The notes beneath the pieces are model-generated. The model had not been told where the DNA came from and did no database searches. It saw only the letters and a program-made list of their open reading frames with translations. Below, piece after piece: positions 14,649-21,452 of a stretch of 21,478 nucleotides of DNA (position 1 is the first letter of the stretch; each line of letters begins with the position of its first letter). The DNA comes from Succinatimonas sp. UBA7265 (lineage in GTDB: Bacteria; Pseudomonadota; Gammaproteobacteria; Enterobacterales; Succinivibrionaceae). The DNA lies in contig DKSD01000022.1 of the NCBI GenBank assembly GCA_002473165.1, forward strand, positions 1 to 21,478, written 5' to 3'. Both the position numbers and the translations under genes were made by a program.

Positions 14649-15425
14649 GTGAACAAGATCGATCCCAGCGCGAAGATCGGGCCTGAGGTGACCTTAGGCC
14701 GCGATGTGACGGTGCGCGAGAACGTGATCATCGAGGGGCGGGTGAGCATCGGCGATGAGTGCGTCATCGAGCCTTTTTGTGTGATCCGCGGGCCTGCGGA
14801 GATCGGCGCACGCAACCACATCTACCAGTTCTGCTCCATAGGCGAAGGCTGCCAGGATCTCAAATACCACGGCGAGCCTACGACGCTCACCATAGGCGAT
14901 GACAACACGATCCGCGAGCACTGCTCCATGCACCGCGGCACGGTGCAGGGCCGTGGCACCACCACCGTGGGCAGCCACAATCTTTTTATGATCAACACCC
15001 ACGTGGCGCATGATTGCATCGTGGGCGATCACTGCATCTTCTCAAACAACGCCACGCTCGCCGGCCATGTCACCATCGGCGACTGGGTGATCTTCGGGGG
15101 GCTCGCGGCCATCCACCAGTTCGGCCGCGTCGGCTGCCACGCCTTCGTGGCGGGCATGGCCGCGCTCAACATGGACGTGCCGCCCTATGTCATGGCCGCC
15201 GGCCATTACGCCAAGCCCTTTGGCATCAACAAGGTCGGCTTGCAGCGCCGCGGCTTCAGCCCCGAGGCGATCCGCGCGATCTCCAAGGCCTACATGATCA
15301 TCTACAAGCACCACCTCACCATCGAGGAGGCGCTGCCCCAGGTTGAGGAACTGGCAAAAGATTTCCCTGAGGTCCAGCCCCTCGTCGATTTCCTGAAGGC
15401 TGACGGGCGCGGGATCATCAGATGA
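14649..15425 (+). CDS. lpxA: UDP-N-acetylglucosamine acyltransferase
   Basis: A 258-residue left-handed beta-helix acyltransferase that starts lipid A synthesis by moving a 3-hydroxyacyl chain from ACP to UDP-GlcNAc. Hexapeptide repeats run from residue 2 to about 185, and a helical C-terminal domain ends GRGIIR as in E. coli. The catalytic His125 equivalent is His121 in NTHVAHDCIVGDH; IYQFCSIGEGCQDLKYHGEP is highly conserved. Gly169 aligns with E. coli Gly173, the chain-length ruler, which by analogy suggests a C14 substrate. It starts with GTG after AGGAGA (6-nt gap). The stop overlaps the lpxB start by ATGA. Confidence 0.97.
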   Translation: MNKIDPSAKIGPEVTLGRDVTVRENVIIEGRVSIGDECVIEPFCVIRGPAEIGARNHIYQFCSIGEGCQDLKYHGEPTTLTIGDDNTIREHCSMHRGTVQGRGTTTVGSHNLFMINTHVAHDCIVGDHCIFSNNATLAGHVTIGDWVIFGGLAAIHQFGRVGCHAFVAGMAALNMDVPPYVMAAGHYAKPFGINKVGLQRRGFSPEAIRAISKAYMIIYKHHLTIEEALPQVEELAKDFPEVQPLVDFLKADGRGIIR

Positions 15426-17011
15426 CGGCCACGCTCAATCCGCATCTTTACGCCCTTGTTGCCGGCGAGATCTCAGGCGACACCTTAGGCGCAGGCCTCA
15501 TGCTCGCGATCCGCAGACAGGATCCGCAAGCCGTTTTCATCGGCATCGGCGGACCGCGCATGTGCCGCCTGGGGCTGCGCTCGCAGGCGCGCATGTCCGA
15601 TCTTTCCGTCATGGGGATCACGGAAGTGGCCAGGCAGCTTTTGCCCATCCTCAAGATTCGCAGGCAGACGGCGCGCAGCATCCTAAACTCCCGCCCCTGC
15701 GTCATGGTGGGCATAGACAGCCCGGATTTTAATCTGACGCTTGAGCGCAAGGTGCGCGCGGCCGGGATCCCCACGGTGCATTACGTGAGTCCGTCAGTGT
15801 GGGCCTGGCGCGAGGGGCGCATGAAAAAGATCCGCGCCTCCTGCGATCTGGTGTTATCGCTCCTTGAGTTTGAGAAAAAATTCTACGACGCGCAGCATAT
15901 GCCCTGCGTCTATGTCGGCCACACGCTCGCCAATGCCATACCCCTGGACATAGATTACGAGAAGTGCCGCGAGCGCATCGATCTTTACCGCAACAGCGTC
16001 GAGAAGGTTGGCGCCCACGTCATGGGGATCCTGCCGGGATCCCGCGCCGGAGTCATCGCGCGCATGCTGCCTTACTACGCCCGCGCCGCCAGGCTCGTGA
16101 AACAGCACTATCCCGACGCCGTGTTCGTAAGCTCGGTCCCTACGCGCGAACTGGCGCTTTTGGTAAAGGATGTGTGGCTTGAAAACAGCCCCGATCTCTC
16201 GCTTACCGTCTACGAAGGCTGCACCCGTGATGTCATCGCCTCGTGCACGGCCGTGCTTTTAACCTCAGGCACGGTGGCCCTGGAGACTATGCTGGTAAAC
16301 CGCCCGTTCTGCGTTGCCTATAAGGTAAGCTCGCTTACGGCCGCTGTGGGCCGGCGCCTGCTTAAGACCAAGATCTTCTCGCTGCCAAACCTCATTGCGG
16401 GCACGGGCAAGGGTGAACCCATAGTCAATGAATTCATCCAGGATGACTGCACTCCGGAGAAGCTTGCCGGCGAGATGATCAGGCTCTTAGGCTCTGAAAA
16501 CCTCATCATCCGCCAGAAATTCCGCTCGCTGCATGAGCAGATGCGCATGAACTCAGATGAAATCGCCGCCCGGGCCGTGCTCGCTCTTGCCGGCAAGGCG
16601 CTTGAGGCGCAGCGCGTGCGCGAGGGCAGCGCCGCGCCGCACCCGCATCCTGAGATCTTTAAAAACGACATCGAGCCTGAGGTGACGCTGCCCGATCCCC
16701 GCGACGTGGCCAAGTCAGGCGGCAAGGTCGAACCGGGATTTGGCGCGCCAGGGCAGGAGGCCGTTCAGCCTCAGACCAGGCCTGACGCGGAGAGCGCCGC
16801 GCAGAGCCCCTTTGAGGCGCCTGCCGCAGCCGATCCCGCCGTCTCTTCAGAGCCCCGTCCTGATCACCCTGAGGAGGATGCCGCAGCCCAGGGCGCGGAC
16901 AGCGCAGCAGCTGATGCGGCAGAGCAGGCGGATAGCGGGCAGGAGGAGAAGCGCGCCGCGCGCGATCCCAAGAGGCCCGCAACGCTCATCACCCGCGGAG
17001 ATGATCGCTGA
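15422..17011 (+). CDS. lpxB: Lipid-A-disaccharide synthase with a long C-terminal extension
   Basis: A GT19 glycosyltransferase that joins UDP-diacylglucosamine and lipid X into the lipid A disaccharide at the inner membrane. The catalytic part (about residues 1-397) carries AGEISGDTLGAGL, GIGGPRM, GIDSPDFNL, YVSPSVWAWREGRMKKI, YVGHTLAN, GILPGSRAGVI, LLTSGTVALETML and SLPNLIAG. E. coli LpxB has 382 residues; this protein has 529. The last ~133 residues are a Pro/Ala/Glu/Asp-rich, repeat-poor, probably disordered tail ending ATLITRGDDR. The usual AGR after SLPNL is replaced by AGTGKGEP, a small insertion. It is translationally coupled to lpxA by ATGA overlap. The enzyme call is secure; the tail has no known role. 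Confidence 0.96.
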   Translation: MTATLNPHLYALVAGEISGDTLGAGLMLAIRRQDPQAVFIGIGGPRMCRLGLRSQARMSDLSVMGITEVARQLLPILKIRRQTARSILNSRPCVMVGIDSPDFNLTLERKVRAAGIPTVHYVSPSVWAWREGRMKKIRASCDLVLSLLEFEKKFYDAQHMPCVYVGHTLANAIPLDIDYEKCRERIDLYRNSVEKVGAHVMGILPGSRAGVIARMLPYYARAARLVKQHYPDAVFVSSVPTRELALLVKDVWLENSPDLSLTVYEGCTRDVIASCTAVLLTSGTVALETMLVNRPFCVAYKVSSLTAAVGRRLLKTKIFSLPNLIAGTGKGEPIVNEFIQDDCTPEKLAGEMIRLLGSENLIIRQKFRSLHEQMRMNSDEIAARAVLALAGKALEAQRVREGSAAPHPHPEIFKNDIEPEVTLPDPRDVAKSGGKVEPGFGAPGQEAVQPQTRPDAESAAQSPFEAPAAADPAVSSEPRPDHPEEDAAAQGADSAAADAAEQADSGQEEKRAARDPKRPATLITRGDDR

Positions 17012-17020
17012 GACCCTAAA

Positions 17021-17054
17021 CGGCGTTAAAGCGGCCAAGACCGCTTTAACGCCG
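17021..17054. other. Perfect 14-bp hairpin between lpxB and rnhB
   Basis: CGGCGTTAAAGCGG (17021-17034) pairs perfectly with CCGCTTTAACGCCG (17041-17054) around CCAAGA. Neither strand shows a T-tract, so it is unlikely to be a simple intrinsic terminator. It could protect the 3' end of the lpx mRNA, be an RNase III site or cause pausing. Confidence 0.65.
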
Positions 17055-17081
17055 GCATAACCCTTAAGCTTTAACCTTTGC

Positions 17082-17723
17082 ATGCGAAAGATAGAACTGC
17101 CGCCTTTTGCTTATCCTCTCGATCCGGCGCTGCACCTGGTGTGCGGTGCCGACGAGGCCGGGCGCGGCCCGCTCATGGGGTCGGTGGTCGCAGCCTGCGT
17201 GTGCCTTGATCCCCAAAATCCGATTGAGGGCCTTGATGATTCCAAAAAGCTCCCGGAGAAAAAGCGCGACGCGCTTGAGCCTTTGATAAAAGAGCGTGCC
17301 AGGGCCTGGGGGATCGGGCAGTGCACGAGCGCTGAGATTGACTCCATGAATATCTTAAACGCCTCGCTTGAGGCCATGCGCCGGGCGTATTTTGCGATGA
17401 GAAAGATGCTCGGGCGCGAGTGCGAGCTGCTGTTAGTTGACGGCAATAAAACTCCCAAAGAATTGCCGCTTGCCTGTCAGGCTGTCGTCAAGGGCGACGC
17501 GCGGGTGCAGGAGATCGCCGCGGCCTCCATCCTGGCCAAGGTCTGCCGGGATCGCGAGATGTATGAGCTTGATAAGCAATACCCTGCATACGGCTTTGCC
17601 AAGCACAAGGGCTATCCCACCAAGGCGCACTTTGAGGCGCTGAAGGTGCTGCCTGTATTGCCTTGCTACCGGCGCAGCTATGGGCCGGTGCGGGAGATCT
17701 TAGAGGCGCGCGGGGAGCTTTAG
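17082..17723 (+). CDS. rnhB: Ribonuclease HII
   Basis: A 213-residue endonuclease that cuts RNA in RNA-DNA hybrids and excises misincorporated ribonucleotides. The acidic active site is visible: GADEAGRGPLMGSVVAA (Asp24, Glu25), DDSKKL, LLVDGN (Asp120), then KGDARVQEIAAASILAKVCRD. The C-terminal YGFAKHKGYPTKAHFEAL matches the family. Length is normal (E. coli 198). No clear Shine-Dalgarno precedes ATG 17082. It follows lpxB as in E. coli, but the dnaE that normally comes next is absent and accA follows directly. Confidence 0.96.
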   Translation: MRKIELPPFAYPLDPALHLVCGADEAGRGPLMGSVVAACVCLDPQNPIEGLDDSKKLPEKKRDALEPLIKERARAWGIGQCTSAEIDSMNILNASLEAMRRAYFAMRKMLGRECELLLVDGNKTPKELPLACQAVVKGDARVQEIAAASILAKVCRDREMYELDKQYPAYGFAKHKGYPTKAHFEALKVLPVLPCYRRSYGPVREILEARGEL

Positions 17724-17735
17724 GGGCGCGTGCGC

Positions 17736-17755
17736 GGCGCTTCATGGAAAGCGCC
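17736..17755 (+). other. Hairpin after rnhB
   Basis: GGCGCTT (17736-17742) pairs with AAGCGCC (17749-17755) around CATGGA. The sequence then runs GGCGCTTTGG, giving a second copy of GGCGCTT that could compete for the same arm. The T-tract is only TTT, so it is a weak terminator at best. Confidence 0.4.
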
Positions 17756-17773
17756 GGCGCTTTGGTGTAAATT
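17745..17773 (+). promoter_or_regulatory. Tentative accA promoter
   Basis: TGGAAA (17745-17750, 4 of 6 matches to a -35) is 17 bp from TAAATT (17768-17773). The -35 overlaps the hairpin just described. The transcript would start about 20 nt before the accA ATG at 17800. Weak by eye; accA may instead be cotranscribed with the lpx genes. Confidence 0.25.
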
Positions 17774-17799
17774 AGCCGCGAGATACGGAGATTTAATTC

Positions 17800-18765
17800 A
17801 TGAACGAGATGAACTGCCTTGATTTTGAGCGCCCGATCGCCGATCTGCTGGCGCACATCGAGGAATTAAAGCGCTTAAGCGACGGCATGAGCTCGGATGT
17901 GGACATTACCAAAGAGCTCGCCTCGCTTGAGAAAAAGAACGAGACGCTCACGAAAAAGATCTTTTCAAACCTGAGCGCCTGGCAGATCTCTCAGCTCTCG
18001 CGCCACCCGCTGCGCCCGTATACCCTGGATTACGTCGAGCGCATCTTTACCGATTACCATGAGCTCTCAGGCGATCGCGCCTTTGCCGACGATCAGGCGA
18101 TTGTCGGCGGCCTGGCCCGCTTAAACGGCATGCCCGTCATGATCGTGGGACAGCAGAAAGGCCGTGACATTAAAGAGCGCACGCTGCGCAATTTCGGCAT
18201 GCCGCGCCCTGAGGGCTACCGCAAGGCCGCCAGGCTCATGAAGCTGGCAGAGAAATTCCACATCCCGCTTGTGACCTTCATCGACACGCCGGGCGCCTAC
18301 CCAGGCGTGGGCGCCGAGGAGCGCTCGCAGGCCGGGGCGATCGCCGAGAATTTAAAACTCATGTCGGAGCTGCGCATCCCTGTGGTGTGCACGGTGATCG
18401 GCGAGGGTGGCTCCGGCGGTGCGCTGGCCATCGGCGTCGGCGATCGCGTGAACATGCTGCAATACTCGACTTATTCTGTGATCTCACCCGAAGGCTGTGC
18501 CTCGATCCTCTGGAAGAGCGCCGACAAGGCGCCGCTGGCCGCCGAGGCCTTGAACTTTACGGCCCACCGGCTTAAAGCGCTAAAGCTTATAGACAGCGTC
18601 GTGCCTGAGCCTTTGGGCGGGGCGCACCGCGACTGCGACGCCGCGGCGGCTAATTTAAAGCAGCGCCTTGTGACCGATTTAAACGATCTCTTAAACCTGC
18701 CTATGGACAGGCTCCTCGAGCAGCGCTACACCCGCCTGATGCACTACGGCAGCTATCAGGGCTGA
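17800..18765 (+). CDS. accA: Acetyl-CoA carboxylase carboxyltransferase subunit alpha
   Basis: A 321-residue subunit (E. coli 319) that pairs with AccD to move the carboxyl group from biotin to acetyl-CoA, giving malonyl-CoA for fatty acid synthesis. The N-terminal helices (CLDFERPIADLLAHIEELKR) are followed by the crotonase-like core: LSRHPLRPYTLDYVERIF, GDRAFADDQAIVGGLARL, NFGMPRPEGYRKAARLMKLA, FIDTPGAYPGVGAEERSQ, GEGGSGGALAIGVGDRVNML and SPEGCASILWKSADKA. GGAG lies about 10 nt before ATG 17800; ATG 17809 is an alternative. It supplies the same pathway that FabZ and the Lpx enzymes draw on. tilS begins 18 nt after the stop. Confidence 0.97.
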   Translation: MNEMNCLDFERPIADLLAHIEELKRLSDGMSSDVDITKELASLEKKNETLTKKIFSNLSAWQISQLSRHPLRPYTLDYVERIFTDYHELSGDRAFADDQAIVGGLARLNGMPVMIVGQQKGRDIKERTLRNFGMPRPEGYRKAARLMKLAEKFHIPLVTFIDTPGAYPGVGAEERSQAGAIAENLKLMSELRIPVVCTVIGEGGSGGALAIGVGDRVNMLQYSTYSVISPEGCASILWKSADKAPLAAEALNFTAHRLKALKLIDSVVPEPLGGAHRDCDAAAANLKQRLVTDLNDLLNLPMDRLLEQRYTRLMHYGSYQG

Positions 18766-18783
18766 CGTTTAAGAGGGCGGATC

Positions 18784-20136
18784 GTGCAGCGCGCCGCGGC
18801 TGAACAGATCTTAGGCGATCTCGCATGCCCCCTTGCCACCCCGGCGCTGCCTTCGCGCCTGGTGTGCGGGATCTCAGGGGGCGCCGATTCCACGCTGGCG
18901 CTGCTCGTGTGCCTAAAAGCCCGCGAATTTAAGCCTGAAATTACCGTGCAGGCCGTGCACTGCATCCACGGCCTTGACGCTGACGATCCTATTTGGCTTG
19001 CGCATGTCAAAAAGCTTTGCGCAAGGCTTGAAGTACCGCTTAAGACCCCGAAATTAAACATAATCTACGGCGGCGGGCGCTCGCCTGAGGAGATATCGCG
19101 CGATGAGCGCTATAAGGCGCTGTTATCCGAGCTTAAAGGCGGGGCGCTGGTCTTAGGCCATCAGGCCGATGATCAGGAGGAGAATCTGCTTTTGGCGTTA
19201 AAGCGCGGCTCCGGCCCGCGCGGACTCTCGGGCATGCGCGAGGTGACAGAGGATCAGCGCGGGGTGATCCTAAGGCCGCTGCTTTCTTTGCATAAAGCTG
19301 AGATAGAGGAGATCATCAAAGCCTTAGGCTTTGACTTCGTCTACGATATCTCCAACTCCTATCTTAAATTTGAGCGCAACTTTATGCGCTTAAAAGTGCT
19401 GCCGCTTTTGCGCTCCCGCTTTAAAGGCATAGACGCGGCTATCTTAAGATCCTCAAAGCTCTGCGCTTTTGAGCACGATCTGGCGCAGCGCACCGTAAAA
19501 CCGGTGTTTGAGCAGGCCTGTGAAGGGCGCACGCTTAATCTCTCCGCCTTCGATCCTGAGGATGAGGCGCTCGCCCTGGGCGTGCTCAGGATGTTTTTAG
19601 ACAAGGTTTGCGAACTGCCCCCTGAATTAAGGATCCTCGAGGAGGCGCTCAGGCTCTGCCGCGCAGGGGCTGATCAGATGGGCATCGTTGCTGTGCCCGG
19701 CACCAAATACGAGCTGCGCCGCTTTAGGAACACGCTGTATCTGCGCATGCCCGCGGCGTTGCCTGAGCCCGGGAGCTATATCTTAAAAGCAGGTGAAAGA
19801 GCCCGCCTTGGGGATTACGTTTATGAACTCAAAGCTGGCAGGGATCCTCAGATCTGCTTTGCCCTCGATGAAGATCACCCTGAGGTAACGCTTTGCTTTG
19901 GTCTGTCCGGAAGCACGAGGCTAAAACCGCTTGAGCGGGCGCACTCGCGCGAGCTTAAAAAGCTTTATGCAGAATACGGCGTGCCTTATTTTGAGCGGGA
20001 AAGCGTGCCCGTGGTCGAAGACGGGCAGGGCAGGGTGCTTGCTTTGGGGAACATCGCCTCCTGCGATGCTGCATCTGAGCCTTCGCAGCGGCGCTGGCAT
20101 CTTGAGATCCGCTGCGTCATTTCGGCAGAGCGCTGA
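18784..20136 (+). CDS. tilS: tRNA(Ile)-lysidine synthetase
   Basis: A 450-residue ATP-dependent enzyme that converts C34 of tRNA-Ile(CAU) to lysidine, so that the tRNA reads AUA and is charged with isoleucine. The PP-loop SGGADSTLAL (residues 31-40) marks the N-type ATP pyrophosphatase domain; VLGHQADDQEENLLLALKRG and SNSYLKFERNFMRLKVLPLL are also typical. The C-terminal TilS domain (about 360-445) shows TRLKPLERAHSRELKKLY and YGVPYFERESVPVV. Slightly longer than E. coli (432). It starts with GTG, with GAGG 7 nt upstream. ATA is used repeatedly in this window, often as ATAGAC and ATAGGC, so the product is needed. Confidence 0.93.
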   Translation: MQRAAAEQILGDLACPLATPALPSRLVCGISGGADSTLALLVCLKAREFKPEITVQAVHCIHGLDADDPIWLAHVKKLCARLEVPLKTPKLNIIYGGGRSPEEISRDERYKALLSELKGGALVLGHQADDQEENLLLALKRGSGPRGLSGMREVTEDQRGVILRPLLSLHKAEIEEIIKALGFDFVYDISNSYLKFERNFMRLKVLPLLRSRFKGIDAAILRSSKLCAFEHDLAQRTVKPVFEQACEGRTLNLSAFDPEDEALALGVLRMFLDKVCELPPELRILEEALRLCRAGADQMGIVAVPGTKYELRRFRNTLYLRMPAALPEPGSYILKAGERARLGDYVYELKAGRDPQICFALDEDHPEVTLCFGLSGSTRLKPLERAHSRELKKLYAEYGVPYFERESVPVVEDGQGRVLALGNIASCDAASEPSQRRWHLEIRCVISAER

Positions 20137-20318
20137 TCCGCTGCTAATCTCTGGCAAATGCCGTTCTTTTTTTCTTAAGCGGTTTTCCGCCTGGCACAAA
20201 ATCAGGGCGCGCGGCTTTTGGATGTGATGATTTTTGACCGTTTTTTTTTTTGATTTTCAAAAAGTTCCGCTGAAAACCAAAAGTTAAAACCGTAAAAGTG
20301 TGAGCATTGAGCGCAAGC

Positions 20319-20350
20319 AAGACTGCCTGCCTTGACGCGTCTTTTTTTTT
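20319..20350 (+). terminator. Intrinsic terminator upstream of the transposase gene
   Basis: AAGAC+GC (20319-20326, one bulged T) pairs with GCGTCTT (20337-20343) around a 10-nt loop, and T's run from 20342 to 20350. It would stop transcription from the tilS side before it enters the insertion element; many elements are shielded in this way. Confidence 0.5.
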
Positions 20351-20370
20351 AGCTCTGTTCGTACAATCAG

Positions 20371-20399
20371 TTGATAAATTACCGTTTTTATTCTAAAAT
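20371..20399 (+). promoter_or_regulatory. Sigma-70 promoter of the transposase gene
   Basis: TTGATA (20371-20376) and TAAAAT (20394-20399) are separated by exactly 17 bp. This is the best-formed promoter in the window, with 5 of 6 matches at -35 and 5 of 6 at -10. The transcript would start near 20406, about 28 nt before the ATG at 20434. Confidence 0.6.
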
Positions 20400-20433
20400 T
20401 TAAATAGTTAATAGAAATAATTATGGTGATGAT

Positions 20434-21438
20434 ATGACAGAGCTTAATACATTATTTCAACTCTTCAATAATCTTTCAGAATCAGAAAAGAAAGCCTTTT
20501 TAAGAAAGGTAAAAGGTGAAAATCCTACAACTCAATCTAAGTCTAGAACTACTTGCAACTGTGCCTATTGCAAATCCCTGCATATAGTTAAATTTGGAAA
20601 ATCTGATAAAGGCGAGCAGAGATATTTATGCAAAGACTGCAATAAAACCTTCACAGCCAAAACTAATACCATTCTCTATAAATCACCTTATTCAGAGAAA
20701 GTATGGAGAAAATACATTAACTGCATGATGCAGGGAATGAGTATCAGAAAGAGTGCTAAAGAATGTGGCATCAATGCTGATACAGCTTTTAAATGGAGAC
20801 ATAAGATTTTGGATTCTCTGCAATCAATGCACGATGAAGTAAAACTGGATGGCGTTGTCGAAGCAGATGAAACTTTCTTTGCTTTAAGTTTTAAAGGAAA
20901 TCATAAAAAATCAAATTTTAGTTTACCTAGAGAAAGTCATCATAGAGGAAAGTGTACTCATACTCGTGGTATTTCATCAGAGCAGGTATGTGTGCCTTGT
21001 GCAATCAATCTTAACGGTCTTTCAAAATCTGTAATTACCAATTTAGGTAAACCTACAGTTAAAGACTTAAGAAAAGTTTTCTCTAGGTCAATAGTTGAGA
21101 GCTCTGTTCTGGTTACTGACAGAAATTCAGCTTACAATAAGATTGCCAGTGAACATAACTTACAGTTAGTTCAAATTAAGTCAGGTAAAGGCTCTAAAGG
21201 AACCTTTAACATAGCTAAAATCAACAGTTACCACTCCATACTAAAGATGTTTATCATCTATAACTTTAGAGGAGTAGCAACTAAATATCTTAACAATTAC
21301 CTGATTTGGAATAATATCAAGAATTATTCTTTAGGCTCAGTAGAAGATAAAGAGCAGATCTTTGCAGACTTCGTGTTTACCAACAGATTTTCTGAAAAAT
21401 CTCACGATGTAAGCAAAAGAGTTGCTGTTCCAGTATAG
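20434..21438 (+). CDS. IS1595-type transposase
   Basis: A 334-residue transposase. The N-terminal zinc ribbon has CAYC (Cys43, Cys46) and CKDC (Cys66, Cys69) around KFGKSDKGEQRY. A helix-turn-helix (about 100-125, MSIRKSAKECGINADTAFKW) follows. The ISXO2-like DDE domain begins at VVEADETFF (Asp145), has VLVTDRNSAY (Asp229) and ends with KINSYHSILKMF and GVATKYLNNYLIW, where the third catalytic position of this family lies. The gene is strikingly AT-rich against its GC-rich neighbours, with A/T-ending codons, so it was acquired from another source. The frame is intact, so it may be active. No strong ribosome site is seen. The exact IS group and terminal repeats could not be determined. Confidence 0.88.
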   Translation: MTELNTLFQLFNNLSESEKKAFLRKVKGENPTTQSKSRTTCNCAYCKSLHIVKFGKSDKGEQRYLCKDCNKTFTAKTNTILYKSPYSEKVWRKYINCMMQGMSIRKSAKECGINADTAFKWRHKILDSLQSMHDEVKLDGVVEADETFFALSFKGNHKKSNFSLPRESHHRGKCTHTRGISSEQVCVPCAINLNGLSKSVITNLGKPTVKDLRKVFSRSIVESSVLVTDRNSAYNKIASEHNLQLVQIKSGKGSKGTFNIAKINSYHSILKMFIIYNFRGVATKYLNNYLIWNNIKNYSLGSVEDKEQIFADFVFTNRFSEKSHDVSKRVAVPV

Positions 21439-21452
21439 ATAAGGTACAGATT

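Larger units (their letters stand above)
20137..20433. other. AT-rich junction between the core cluster and the insertion element
   Basis: Composition drops sharply after tilS: poly-T runs at 20168-20173, 20240-20251 and 20342-20350. AAAATCA (20198-20204) and TGATTTT (20228-20234) can form a 7-bp stem before a T-rich stretch, a possible tilS terminator. A clearer terminator lies at 20319-20350 and the transposase promoter at 20371-20399. No coding region is supported. The left end of the insertion element should fall here, but I cannot define its inverted repeat. Confidence 0.45.

Noticed and set aside
20240..20251. Poly-T tract as a phase-variable homopolymer
   Set aside because: It is intergenic and not placed in a promoter spacer or coding frame that I can identify.
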